Source: Bacillota bacterium
GTDB lineage: Bacteria > Bacillota > Sulfobacillia > JACIYH01
Assembly: GCA_040757085.1 (NCBI GenBank)
Contig: JBFLXJ010000023.1
Span: 1-64,000, forward strand
Direction: 5' to 3'
DNA length: 64,000 nt
Numbering within the stretch: position 1 is the first letter of the stretch; each line of letters opens with the position of its first letter. Below the pieces are notes generated by a model, which had not been told where the DNA came from, did no database searches, and saw only the letters and a program-made list of their open reading frames with translations. Below are positions 1 to 8,234 of the stretch, piece after piece. A program made the translations under genes and the position numbers.

Positions 1-9
1 CTGGCGGGG

Positions 10-1104
10 ATGAGCAGGAAGATGCGGGAGAGGCTCACCACGCCGCGGGCAGTGCTGGCCGTGGACCGCTACCTGCGGGGGGACGACCCGGCCACCATCC
101 GGCGGGAGCTGGCGGTGTCGCGGCACCCGTTCAGCAAGTGGTACCTGGGGTTCCAGTACGCGGTGGCCCTTTCCGACCGGCCACTGGAGGAGATCGCCCA
201 AGCGATCGACGAACCCCCCGAGGTGGTGGCCGGCTGGCTGGGACTCTGGGCCCGCTACCGAGAGAGCAAAGACGGTGCCCGGGAGAGGGTGCCCCAAAAG
301 GGCGTGCTACCCCCGCCCAAAGCACCCCCGGGGCAGGAGCGGGAAGCCTTCTTGGCCCTGCTGAGGCAGCGGCACGGGTACACCCCCGCCTCCTCGGAGC
401 GGTTCTGCCAGGAGATCAGCGACCTCGCCTACCGGATCTCCCGCCGGCACCGGGCCTCGGGCCAGGTGGTGTACTTCGGGGTCTCAAGCACGGAACCTCC
501 GGGGAAGAGCCTGCGCGACTGCACCCTCCGGGAGGTCATCCTGGACTACGTCACCCCGGAAGATTGGGCCCTGGTGAACCGGGAGAGTCCCCAGGCGCTC
601 AAGTGGGCGCGCCTGGAGCGTCTTGCCACCTCTGCCTACGCCCAGGGCGTGGCCCTGTCGCTGGCCGACCTCGGCTTCCTGCTGGGGCTGTCCACCGACG
701 CGGTGGCCGACTGCATGAAGGAACACCCGAAGGTGGTGCTGCCCATCCGGGGCCGGGTGGCCGACATGGGCCCGACGCTGTCGCACGCGGAGAAGATCAT
801 CCGGCTGTACATGGACGGCTACACGGAGACGGACATCGTGCGCCGCACCGGCCACAGCTACGAGAGCATCGAGCGGTACCTGATCGACTTTGCCCGCGTC
901 ACCTACTGCCTGGACCTCGGGATGCCCGTGCCCGCGGTGCGGATGGCCGTAGGCAGGTCGCGCAGGCTGGTGGAAAAGTACGCGGCCCTCTACCGGGAGT
1001 TCACGGCCACGGACGACTACATCTTCCGCATGGCCAGGATCCGCCGGATGGCCGAGGCCCACCCCCCGGAGAAAAAAGGGGCGCAAAGGGAGGAGATACA
1101 GTGA
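10..1104 (+). CDS. DUF1670-family protein
   Basis: A 364-aa protein with no catalytic motif that I recognise. It resembles the DUF1670 family, whose function is unknown. The C-terminal third contains two helix-turn-helix-like stretches: one around LADLGFLLGLSTDAVADCM and one around GYTETDIVRRTGHSYESIE. A conserved block, GRVADMGPTLSHAEKI, sits between them. The same layout recurs in the broken paralogue at 3660-4534 (DMGRTLTHKTIVVELALEG, then LSTTEIA), which supports both being real coding sequence. The HTH-like layout suggests a DNA-binding or transposition-linked role, but that is inference. The stop codon overlaps the GTG start of the next gene, so the two are translationally coupled. The start at 10 is near the window edge, and an upstream start cannot be excluded. 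Confidence 0.75.
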   Translation: MSRKMRERLTTPRAVLAVDRYLRGDDPATIRRELAVSRHPFSKWYLGFQYAVALSDRPLEEIAQAIDEPPEVVAGWLGLWARYRESKDGARERVPQKGVLPPPKAPPGQEREAFLALLRQRHGYTPASSERFCQEISDLAYRISRRHRASGQVVYFGVSSTEPPGKSLRDCTLREVILDYVTPEDWALVNRESPQALKWARLERLATSAYAQGVALSLADLGFLLGLSTDAVADCMKEHPKVVLPIRGRVADMGPTLSHAEKIIRLYMDGYTETDIVRRTGHSYESIERYLIDFARVTYCLDLGMPVPAVRMAVGRSRRLVEKYAALYREFTATDDYIFRMARIRRMAEAHPPEKKGAQREEIQ

Positions 1105-1439
1105 CCCGAGAGCGGAAGGGGAGCGAAAGGTACGCGACCCTTCCCGCAAGGGACCTTCTGCCAGTCCGGGTGTCCCACCTCAGGGCGCGGTTCGAACTGG
1201 CGCCCCAGTCGTACCTCGCGGAGGCCGTGGCCCGGATGACCAACGAGGCCATGGAGGCCTGGGAGAAGCAGCACGGGATCGAGAGGGTCAGGCCGGGCGA
1301 GATGCTCGTTGCCTACCAGGGCAAGAACGCGAGGCTGCCCCTGCTCGATCCCGGGACTATCTCCCGCCTCGGGGAGCTCAGGGTGGAGGCGGTGAAGCGC
1401 CAGATCGGTGCGAACCGTTGGAACAAACTTGCTGCCTAG
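1101..1439 (+). CDS. Small DUF1670-related protein
   Basis: A 112-aa protein that starts at a GTG overlapping the stop of the preceding gene (the shared bases are GTGA), preceded by the purine-rich GGGAGGAGATAC. Residues 30-75 (LRARFELAPQSYLAEAVARM followed by a VRPGEMLVAYQGK block) resemble the middle of the DUF1670 paralogue at 3660-4534 (LESEYGCKPAQAEGLV, then LEPGQVVWLAHG). It therefore looks like a partial or split DUF1670 domain. The reading frame is open 5' of this GTG, but that part is a shadow of the upstream gene. The gene ends 61 bp before the IS3-family element and may have been shortened by that insertion. Function unknown. Confidence 0.6.
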   Translation: MTRERKGSERYATLPARDLLPVRVSHLRARFELAPQSYLAEAVARMTNEAMEAWEKQHGIERVRPGEMLVAYQGKNARLPLLDPGTISRLGELRVEAVKRQIGANRWNKLAA

Positions 1440-1499
1440 TCAGCAGCCAGGGACAATTCCCTCTCCAACGTGGAGAGAAGCCGAATCGGGAATATGGAG

Positions 1500-1520
1500 T
1501 TGCCCCGCTTTCGTGGACAG
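1500..1520 (+). repeat. Left terminal inverted repeat of IS3-family element
   Basis: Reads TTGCCCCGCTTTCGTGGACA plus a final G. It matches the reverse complement of 2755-2775 at 18 of 21 positions. Confidence 0.88.
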
Positions 1521-2411
1521 CTAAGCGGTTGATGCAGCTAGGTTCTCTATGCCCTCCCTCCACCTCCTCTCGAACTCCTCCGGGGTGAGGTAACCGAGTG
1601 TGGAATGACGCCGATGACGGTTGTAGAACACCTCGATGTACTCGAAGAGCGCAAGCGACAGGGCAGCACGCGTGGGCCAGTGCCGGCGGTCCAGCAGCTC
1701 GGTCTGGAGGCTGGCGAAGAAGCTTTCAGCTACGGCATTGTCCAGAGCGTCGCCTACAGTTCCCATGGAGCCGGTGATACCCGCCTCCCTGAGCCTGCGC
1801 GTGAACGCCAAAGAAGTGTACTGCACACCGTGATCGGAGTGGTGAATGAGCCCGCCAGCCGGCCGACGGTTCCTGATGGCCATGTTCAGCGCGTCGAGCA
1901 CGAGGTCTACCGCGGGACGGTCTCCCATGGCCCACCCCACCACCCGGCGCGAAAACACGTCCATCACGGTCGCCAGGTACAGCCACCCCTCATCCGTGCC
2001 ATGCTGGGTCAGGTCCGCCACCCAGAGCTGGTCGGGAGCAGTGGCCGTGAAGCTGCGTTTGACCAGATCCGGGTACACTGACCCTTCCGCCCGGGGACGT
2101 GCCCTTGCCTGCCCGTTTCGCCGGTGCACACCCGTGATGCCTGCGTCACGCATAAGCCTGGCCACGCGCTTTCTCGAGCACCGGATACCGTGTACGAGCC
2201 TCAGTTCAGCCATAACCCTCGGTGCCCCGTACGTGCCCCGGCTCGCCCGGTGGATCTGGATGATGCGCTCCCTGAGTTCGAGGTCGCTGCGCTCCCTCCG
2301 GGACGGCGGGCGCCCGCGCCAAGCGTAGTAATCACTCCGGGAAACCCTCAATACGCGGCACATGGTCGCTACGCGGTGAGTTGGCCTCTGGGCATGCAAG
2401 AACCTGAACAC
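1521..2411 (-). CDS. IS3-family transposase OrfB (DDE integrase)
   Basis: A 296-aa catalytic subunit of the IS3-family transposase. Residues 1-100 hold the HTH_21-type region (SRSDYYAWRGRPPS, then YGAPRVMAELR). The retroviral-integrase-like core follows with the DDE triad: D in WVADLT, D in IHHSDHGVQYTS and E in DNAVAESFFASLQTEL. The C-terminal YNRHRRHSTLGYLTPEEFE block is typical of the family. The frame continues upstream of the annotated GTG to the slippery heptamer, so the active protein is probably the OrfAB fusion. It ends one base inside the left terminal repeat, at 1521. No stop codons or frameshifts are visible. Confidence 0.95.
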   Translation of the reverse strand: MFRFLHAQRPTHRVATMCRVLRVSRSDYYAWRGRPPSRRERSDLELRERIIQIHRASRGTYGAPRVMAELRLVHGIRCSRKRVARLMRDAGITGVHRRNGQARARPRAEGSVYPDLVKRSFTATAPDQLWVADLTQHGTDEGWLYLATVMDVFSRRVVGWAMGDRPAVDLVLDALNMAIRNRRPAGGLIHHSDHGVQYTSLAFTRRLREAGITGSMGTVGDALDNAVAESFFASLQTELLDRRHWPTRAALSLALFEYIEVFYNRHRRHSTLGYLTPEEFERRWREGIENLAASTA

Positions 2412-2413
2412 CG

Positions 2414-2719
2414 CTACCGCGTCCTTTCCGCCTCCTTGGCGAAAAAAGCTGCTGCCTTCCTCAGGATCTCACGCTCTTCCCGCAGTACCCGGACCTCCCT
2501 GCGCAGCCGCTCGAGTTCTTTCTTCTCATCGGTCGTGAGCCCTTCGCGCTTGCCCTCGTCGATCTCCTGCTGCCTGATCCAGTGGCGCAGCGACTCCACC
2601 GATACGCCGAGGCGACGGGCCACCTCGGTCATGGTCTTGCCAGCTTCCTTCACGAGACGGATAGCCTGCTCCCTGAACTCCGGCGGGTATGGGGGTCTTG
2701 TCCTCGGCATGTGGACCAC
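2414..2719 (-). CDS. IS3-family transposase OrfA
   Basis: A 101-aa protein that binds the insertion sequence ends. The N-terminus (residues 5-60) is an HTH_Tnp_1 domain: YPPEFREQAIRLVKEAGKT is followed by EVARRLGVSVESLRHWIRQQ. Residues 63-90 form a leucine-zipper coiled coil (ELERLRREVRVLREEREILR) used for multimerisation in this family. Near its end a T-TTT-TTC heptamer lies in the zero frame, so the ribosome can slip by -1 into orfB. Its length and domain order are normal for IS3 OrfA. The start chosen is the first in-frame start upstream of the HTH; an ATG at codon 4 is an alternative. Confidence 0.93.
   Translation of the reverse strand: MVHMPRTRPPYPPEFREQAIRLVKEAGKTMTEVARRLGVSVESLRHWIRQQEIDEGKREGLTTDEKKELERLRREVRVLREEREILRKAAAFFAKEAERTR
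2441..2447 (-). promoter_or_regulatory. Probable -1 ribosomal frameshift site
   Basis: On the minus strand the heptamer is TTTTTTC, phased as T-TTT-TTC relative to orfA codons (GCT TTT TTC). The orfB frame is exactly -1 to orfA. I read it open from this site to the OrfB domain (CGC CAA GGA GGC and onward), so an OrfAB fusion can form, as in other IS3-family elements. Confidence 0.7.
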
Positions 2720-2754
2720 CTTTCCTCCTCAGGTACTTGCCTCCAAGTATCCCA

Positions 2755-2775
2755 CTGTCCACTGAACCGGGGCAA
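2755..2775 (-). repeat. Right terminal inverted repeat of IS3-family element
   Basis: On the minus strand it reads TTGCCCCGGTTCAGTGGACA plus a final G. Only three positions differ from the left end, all in the middle of the repeat. Confidence 0.88.
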
Positions 2776-2985
2776 GCCCGATTGGGTGGAATTCCCGGGC
2801 CGCAGAGATGCTACGCCGATGAAGGGGCTGGCCGCCCCAGGCGCTGCGCGGGCTGAGGACTGACCCCTGGCGAAGACGCCCGGTACGGCGTCGGAGTCGG
2901 AGAGCGGGTTACAAGTCGTAACCTAATCGGCCATGTCCACTACCAGCCGCAAGGCAAAGTAGGGGCCGTAATGGTGCGGGCCTCT

Positions 2986-3657
2986 GTGCGTGCCCATGGT
3001 GAGAACCGGTCCAAAAAACCGAGACGAAGAGGCGACTGAGGCATCGTAACGCTTCGCCCTGCTTGGACATGAAGCGGGGAAACATTAGGGCTGATGGCAT
3101 ACCCCCGATTTTGGTATACCATCCTGCCGGAGCAAGACCGGCAAGTCGAGGGCGGCAAAGCTGAGCATCACACCGCCCCAGGAGCCCCCGGTGTATAGCC
3201 TCCACCTAAAGGCACGACAAAAGGATAACCGATTCGGCAACGGACGATCGCCTGCCGCCTGGAGTGGTACCGCGCGAGGAACGGCGGCAGGCGACAGAGG
3301 CGCCATAGTAGTCTGAGGGTAGGAAAGCCGCCCACGTGGCGAAGGGCGCCAGTCAGCAGACCAGGCAAGCACACGAACGAACCGTACTGACTAACCGGCG
3401 ACCGGAGAACCGCAAAACCGGTCCTGAGCCAACGAATGGACACTCCTCCCCCCTAACAGGAAGGAGGTGGTGACCATGCGGGTCAAGGGGCGGTTCAATT
3501 CGAGAAGTGTGCAAGCCTGAGCACTCCCGGCCGTAAGGCGGAAAGTGCTGTCCCACGGACAGTCTGTTGATGGAAAGCCGGATGACTCGAAAGGGTCCCG
3601 TCCGGTTTGGAGCGGGGGAAAAGCCGGAGATCACATCAAAGGCTTACCTATCGCTAT
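2986..3657 (+). mobile_element. ORF-less group II intron
   Basis: A non-coding stretch of about 672 bp with group II intron hallmarks. It starts with GTGCGTGCCC, fitting the conserved 5' GUGYG. A canonical domain V lies at 3575-3608. It is followed by a short domain VI hairpin (AAGCC at 3621-3625 pairing with GGCTT at 3641-3645) and a 3' end CTATCGCTAT, with an unpaired A at 3650 placed seven nucleotides before the end as expected for the branch point. No reverse transcriptase reading frame is present, so any splicing or mobility would need a maturase encoded elsewhere. Boundaries are inferred from consensus: the 5' end could be 2974 and the 3' end may be off by a few bases. It lies immediately upstream of the DUF1670 pseudogene. 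Confidence 0.72.
3575..3608 (+). ncRNA. Group II intron domain V hairpin
   Basis: A 34-nt hairpin with the catalytic AGC triad at 3576-3578. The lower stem pairs 3575-3583 with 3600-3608. A two-nucleotide CC bulge lies at 3598-3599. The upper stem GACTC/GGGTC is capped by a GAAA tetraloop at 3589-3592. This matches group II domain V in length, bulge and loop. Confidence 0.85.
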
Positions 3658-3659
3658 AG

Positions 3660-4534
3660 CACCTGGAACTGGAGCGGCTGCAGGCGGAAAACCCCGCCGC
3701 CACCGTGCAGGACGTGTGGCAACTCCTGGACCAGGGCGAACTGGCCAGGCAGCGGGGAGCCAAGGGCCAGGGCTTCCTCCCCGAGGAGCCCATCTCCGCC
3801 GACCAGTTGCCCCAGGTGCCCAGGAGGCCCGAGGCCGCCGACCCGCCCAGGGAGGTCCTCACCCTCCTGGTCAGCAAGCTCGAGTCGGAGTACGGGTGCA
3901 AGCCCGCCCAGGCCGAGGGACTGGTCAGGACGGCGGCCGAGATCCGGGCCTGGTGCTGCCCGGAGGTGTCGGAGCTCGAGCCCGGGCAGGTGGTGTGGCT
4001 GGCCCACGGTACCCACCGCAGCCGCCGCACCGACCCCCGCCTGTTCGTCCCCGTGGTGCTCACGCTCCTGACCCCGGAGGAGATGGAGCACCCGCCGTCG
4101 AGCAGGGCGGAACTGAAGCGGTTCAAGATGAGGCAGCTCGAGCGCATCACGGCCGAGGCGTGGCGGCAGGACGGGGTGCTCACCACCGTGGACCTGGAGT
4201 GGATACTGCACATCAGCCCGGGGGCTCATCCGCGAACTCCTCGAGGCGTACCAGGAGCGCTTCGGGGTGCTGCTGCCCACGGCCGGCACCGTGCTGGACA
4301 TGGGCAGGACGCTGACGCACAAGACGATCGTGGTGGAGTTGGCCCTCGAGGGTCTTTCCACCACCGAGATCGCGCAGGATCTACCATGCCCCCTCATCGA
4401 TCACCAGCACCAGCCCCGCTCTCGTGAAGGAGCACCTGGAACTGGCCAGGAAACACTTCCCCGACCCGGACGCCATCAAGAACTACCGGGTCAGCCGGGG
4501 CGTCAAGGTCGAGGAACTGGCTTCGGGAGTTTAG
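3660..4534 (+). pseudogene. DUF1670-family pseudogene
   Basis: Three consecutive reading frames together give a protein like the intact DUF1670 protein at 10-1104. Frame one (3660 to about 4219) reads HLELERLQAENPA through VDLEWILHISPG. Frame two (about 4220-4378) reads LLEAYQERFGVLLP and DMGRTLTHKTIVVELALEG. Frame three (4379-4534) reads IYHAPSSI, then LELARKHFPDPDAIKNY, to a stop at 4532-4534. At least two frameshifts therefore break it. No start is visible, because the 5' side runs straight into the group II intron end at 3657. The intron may have inserted into or just before this gene. Confidence 0.75.
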
Positions 4535-5333
4535 CTATAATGCTAGTCTTGTGGTGCCCACGGCGGCAGCATGGGCTATGTCCCACGTATGCGCTCGCCG
4601 GAACGGGCGTTTCGAGGTGGGGCCGGTTGTGGTGCAGACTCACGATCTTGGAATCACCGGCACACTCGCGGACAGCCCGAAGCGGCTCCACCTCAGGCAC
4701 CGGCGATCTGGAACAACCGTGGCCCGGAAGGGTAGAGGATTGAAACCTAGCGGTGCGGCAGTGCAGCGCCGCAAATTGTTTTAGCAATCATGGCCCCGAA
4801 GAACAGGGGGAACCGAACCTGGTCGATGTAGCGCAGTGGCGTTCGACGAAGGGCCAGAGTAGTAAGCATGCGCCCGAATGACAGAGGGTAGAAACCCAGG
4901 AGTGTCCGGCGTCCTACGAGGGGGCCTGGTGCATTGGCGCTGGTCTTTGTCGGGCCGGGGCAATGGTACGCTGTCTGGAGCCCGGGGAGCCGCCCAGGCG
5001 AACCGAGGTCAGTCTGAACGAGAGTCGCGGCTGCATGTAACCGAGGATCTGTGGCACCACCGAACCAACGTCCTCGTGCGGCACTACCTTCCGGCGGCAA
5101 TGCTGCGCCCAAGAGGTGCGGTATCCCGCCATGATCAGGGCCCGTGCTGAGCTGCCACAAGGAGGCCCTAGAAAGGCCGGGAATCGGTCGGGGGTATGTC
5201 TTGTAGGGAGGAGGGCTTGCCCGGCCCGACGGGAGTGGGGGCCCAGTGCCCGGGCGGAAAACCCCGTGGCCCCGGAAAGGTTGCAGACCGTCGCCAGGGC
5301 TAAGGGGCGGTTGTCTGGTTCCCGCGGCGGTGG
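4535..5333 (+). other. Stretch without a recognisable gene
   Basis: About 800 bp in which no frame shows a convincing protein; the open frames here are shadow-like in composition. A TATAAT-like hexamer occurs at about 4536-4541, right after the pseudogene. A lone GGATTGAAACC occurs near 4737 but has no repeat partner. I see no terminal repeats or RNA gene. Confidence 0.4.
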
Positions 5334-5840
5334 CTACAAGCGGCCAGGGTCCGCGGGCAGGCCTGCAATCCAGTCGATCACTTGCTGGGAGTCCAGGAGC
5401 TGGACGGTCGTGCCGGGCTTGAGCGTATAGGGCGCGAACCGCTTCGGTTCGCCGCTGCACTTCCACAGCCAGCGGACGCGCCGTACGTGCTGGAGGCTCC
5501 AGCCGCATACGTCGGCGAACTCGCTGCACCACAGGTAGCTGCCGACCACCACTCCCACCCCGTACACCTCGGCCGTACCGACCCGGAGCACCACCAGGTC
5601 GCCGTCCCGCATCTCCTCGCAGAACTGCCGGAGGTCGGCGAGTTTCCGGGCAGAAAGCCCCCACTTTGAGCGGAGCGCTTCTGCACAGTCCGGCCAGGGC
5701 CCCTCTGACCCGGGTCCGTTGAGTACCACGCCCCGGTTCAGGCAGAGGCCAGCGTAGTTGTGTTCTGCGTCACCGGCTGCGATCTGCCAGACCTTCTTCC
5801 CGGAGACGTCCACGCCTTTCACCACTGATCGTGCGGGCAA
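5334..5840 (-). CDS. PUA/EVE-like small protein
   Basis: A 168-aa protein. After an N-terminal KKVWQIAAGDAEHNYAGLCL, residues 30-125 follow the pattern of a modified-base-recognising PUA/EVE-like domain often fused to restriction or nuclease proteins: GVVLNGPGSEGPWP, then LRQFCEEMRDGDLVVLRVG, then VYGVGVVVGSYLWC, then LQHVRRVRWLW. That assignment is pattern-based and tentative. It is short and has no visible nuclease domain, so it may be a stand-alone sensor or a broken-off N-terminus. The TTG at 5840 is the longest start; a GTG seven codons downstream is equally possible. It lies at the left edge of the defence-like cluster, divergent from the genes to its right. Confidence 0.65.
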   Translation of the reverse strand: MPARSVVKGVDVSGKKVWQIAAGDAEHNYAGLCLNRGVVLNGPGSEGPWPDCAEALRSKWGLSARKLADLRQFCEEMRDGDLVVLRVGTAEVYGVGVVVGSYLWCSEFADVCGWSLQHVRRVRWLWKCSGEPKRFAPYTLKPGTTVQLLDSQQVIDWIAGLPADPGRL

Positions 5841-6287
5841 TCCCCGCCCTGCGGTCTCTGGCTTGCCGCGGCCGCGTTGCCTGCCGGGGTGCTGCCCGCT
5901 TCCAGTCGAGTTTGACGCTGGCCCGGGTCCTTCGACGGTCTGTCGGTCCGGTCCTGCACGGCATCCCAGGTGGGCCGGCAGCGTGCGAGAGGGAAAGGGG
6001 CCGTTTGAGGTGGAGGGCAGCAGGTTCTCGTGGCAGCCGCGAGATCCGTCACTTGATGACGGAGGTAACGTGCTACGCTGGAGAGGGGTGCGCGTTTACA
6101 GGCAGGGGCGGTGGGTAGGGGAGGAGACGGTGGGCGACGGGTTAGACGCAGGTGCGCCGCTTACCCCGTTCAGCCGCTCCCTCCTGTGGGCGGGCAGGAA
6201 CGCAGTGCCAAAGAGTAGAACCCAATGCTCGAGTTGGCACAGACTTCGTAGAACAAGACGCCGGGTAGCTCTTGCACAAGTGTCGCG
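5841..6287 (+). other. Intergenic region between divergent genes
   Basis: About 450 bp between the divergent genes at 5334-5840 and 6288. I see no supported protein. A possible sigma-70-like element (TTGATG near 6052, then TACGCT about 17 bp later) could drive the rightward genes. This is weak evidence. Confidence 0.3.
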
Positions 6288-7581
6288 GTGGCAGTTCAGG
6301 GGGCTGTCGGGGTGGTCACCGTGAGCGAGTGCGACGAGTCCTTACCAACCGGAATCGTCGCAAAACTTTGTGAGGGTGCGGTCGCCGTGGGAATCCCGTG
6401 TGCCGGGGGCACCGGACTGCGCGCTAAGGACGTGCTCGCCTGGCTGGACGGGGAGGGATGGCCCTGGCAGGTAGACGACGCACCGGGCGGCCCCTGGACC
6501 TGCCTCCTCGGGCGCGAAACCTGGCCGGGTCTAGTTTACAGGCGTATTGATTTCCTCGGTGCTGAACGGGAATCCCTTGCAGAGGCGGTTGTCGCCGCTT
6601 CTTTCTACGCCCTGGGGTGCGCCGGCCTAGCCAAGGACTTCCTGCGGTGGGGCGCATCTGGACTTGTGGCCGACCCTGGAGTCTCTGGCGGGCCGGGCGG
6701 GGCGTTGCTGGGTGCGGATCAGGTACGCGTCCTCAAGCGCGCCTTTGCACTAGCCGGGCTGAGGTGGCCGTTCGGGCGGCAGGTTGCCGTCGAGGCGGTG
6801 CTCGTGTGGTTGCGGGGATGCGGTTGGGAAGTGACCCTTGACGGGTCAGAGGGTGCAGGGGTGAGGTTGCGGCGGGCGGTGTGGCTTGCAGACGACGAAG
6901 TAGTGCTGGAGCGATACTGTTCGGGCGTGAGGGGCAGCGAAGGAGATGTATCGCTGGAGGAGGCCGTGACGGAGGCGGCACTGTGGGCCGTTGCGGTGGC
7001 TCAGTGTGAGCCGAAGGGGTTCCCGCTGGCACGCGAGGGCGGGTACGGGCGCCTGGACCAGGATAGTTCCATGGCCCTGCTGGCGCTCCTGAGCAGGGCG
7101 GGGGAGAGCCCTGGCCCTTCAGCATGTCCCCGGGGATGTTCGAGTTGACCGGGTGGCTGGAACAGCGCGGCTGGGAGTGGAGCCTGTGCAGGAACAACCT
7201 GCCCGAGCAGGTGCTGGATGACCCGGAGTGGCGCAGGCACCAGTGGGTTCTGATCCTGTCCGGCGAGGGATACCACGGGCTGGGTTACCGGGGGGAGAAG
7301 CCGGAGGATCTGTTCCTGGGAGTGTTCCGCGACCTCCTCGAAGGCGGGGAGGGGTCGAGCTGCCCGACTTCGATAACCCGCCTAATGACGGGGAACTGCT
7401 GGATACTCCTCTACTGGATGACGAGCAGGTCATCCTGGTGATTCCGGCGGCGGACCAGAGGTTTGAGCCACCTCCCTGGATGGTAGAGTACCTGCGGGAA
7501 AACGACCGGGGTCAAGCCTTAGGCCTGGTTCCGGTGTCGTTATGTGGCAGGCTCAGCCGAGAAGAAAGCAAGTACTGGTGA
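6288..7581 (+). pseudogene. Three-repeat hypothetical protein broken by two frameshifts
   Basis: Three overlapping frames (6288-7148, 7124-7441 and a third ending at 7581) read as one protein of about 430 aa if two single-base shifts are corrected, both inside G-runs near 7098-7103 and 7345-7353. The conceptual protein has three diverged repeats of about 90 residues. Each carries a tryptophan-rich signature: KDVLAWLDGEGWPWQV in the first, VEAVLVWLRGCGWEVTL in the second and FELTGWLEQRGWEWSL in the third. The second and third are each preceded by a WPF tripeptide. The last frame adds an acidic C-terminus (LPDFDNPPNDGELLDTPLLD). Either the assembly has two indels or the gene is decaying. I do not recognise the family. 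GTG at 6321 is an alternative start. It sits 20 bp before the next gene in the same direction. Confidence 0.5.
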
Positions 7582-7601
7582 GATAAGGGGGGAAGACTGT
7601 G

Positions 7602-8219
7602 ATGGATCCGAGGGCTGTGATTGCCGCGACGCTCGAGAACATGAACAGGATTTACAGGGACATCGGGCAGATTGTCCAGATAATCGAGGAGAAGATGCGG
7701 AATGAGGGTTTTCAGGCTATCGGAGATGCCGCGGTGACCTGGGAAGTATCGACTGCCTACCACAGCCCATCAAGTTGGCTCTACAGGTGGTTCGCTCGCA
7801 TCTTTTGGGACGACGAGCATCCAACGAAGGCCGTCGGGTACTGCCTCCACCTCGGGAATTACGCGCGTCGCGATGAAGAGACATTGATTCAAATGGGTGT
7901 TTCGTTCCCGTTCGTAAATGTCTCTCTGCTTGAGGGTTTCGAGAAGGCTGTGAATACATTCAAGAGACGCTCCGACCTGTACAATTGCTTGTGGGGGGCG
8001 GGGTGGTACGAGGGGAGAGAGAAGGTAACCAACCAAGCCATAGTAGAGAGTCGGGTCACATACGGAGAGGTAGCCGCGCTCGCGACCACGTACTTCGTGG
8101 ATATGCTGGCCCTCGTCGACGACTCAACGATAGGAAGACTGGTCGTCGAGCCTATGGTCAAGATGTTTCAGGGAGACAAAGCGGTTGCCTCTACTCTCCC
8201 GGTAATAAGACTGCCTTGA
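7602..8219 (+). CDS. Hypothetical protein in defence-like operon
   Basis: A 205-aa, probably mostly helical protein that I cannot place in a family. The N-terminus (IAATLENMNRIYRDIGQIVQ) is amphipathic. The middle is aromatic-rich (YHSPSSWLYRWFARIFWDDE). No catalytic motif, signal peptide or membrane segment is obvious. The ATG at 7602 follows a GGGGGGAAG ribosome binding site; a GTG just before it is an alternative. Its stop is 15 bp before the nuclease-like gene at 8235, so the two are very likely co-transcribed and may act together. Base composition is lower in GC than the chromosomal half, which fits horizontal transfer. Confidence 0.72.
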   Translation: MDPRAVIAATLENMNRIYRDIGQIVQIIEEKMRNEGFQAIGDAAVTWEVSTAYHSPSSWLYRWFARIFWDDEHPTKAVGYCLHLGNYARRDEETLIQMGVSFPFVNVSLLEGFEKAVNTFKRRSDLYNCLWGAGWYEGREKVTNQAIVESRVTYGEVAALATTYFVDMLALVDDSTIGRLVVEPMVKMFQGDKAVASTLPVIRLP

Positions 8220-8234
8220 GCAGGAGGTGGCCCG

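Larger units (their letters stand above)
1501..2774 (-). mobile_element. IS3-family insertion sequence
   Basis: A complete 1274-bp insertion sequence ending in TG...CA, with imperfect terminal inverted repeats (18 of 21 positions match) and two overlapping-frame transposase genes read on the minus strand. orfA codes for an HTH plus leucine-zipper protein and orfB for the DDE integrase domain, which is the IS3-family layout. Flanking bases (AGT on the left, AGC on the right) do not form an exact target duplication. Both frames are intact, so the element may still be active. It separates the DUF1670 gene pair on the left from the intron and DUF1670 pseudogene on the right. Confidence 0.93.

Noticed and set aside
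138-1100. Long frame upstream of the GTG at 1101
   Set aside because: It runs out of phase through the DUF1670 gene with Gly/Pro/Arg-rich shadow composition; only the part from 1101 is credible.
1497-2778. Target-site duplication of the IS3-family element
   Set aside because: Flanks read AGT and AGC; not an exact duplication, so none is claimed.
4725-4745. GGATTGAAACC resembling the 3' end of CRISPR repeats
   Set aside because: Only one copy; no second repeat or regular spacer within several hundred bases on either side.
4747-5664. 305-aa minus-strand open frame
   Set aside because: Low-complexity Arg/Pro/Gly composition; it overlaps the better-supported gene at 5334-5840 in another frame and has no motif.
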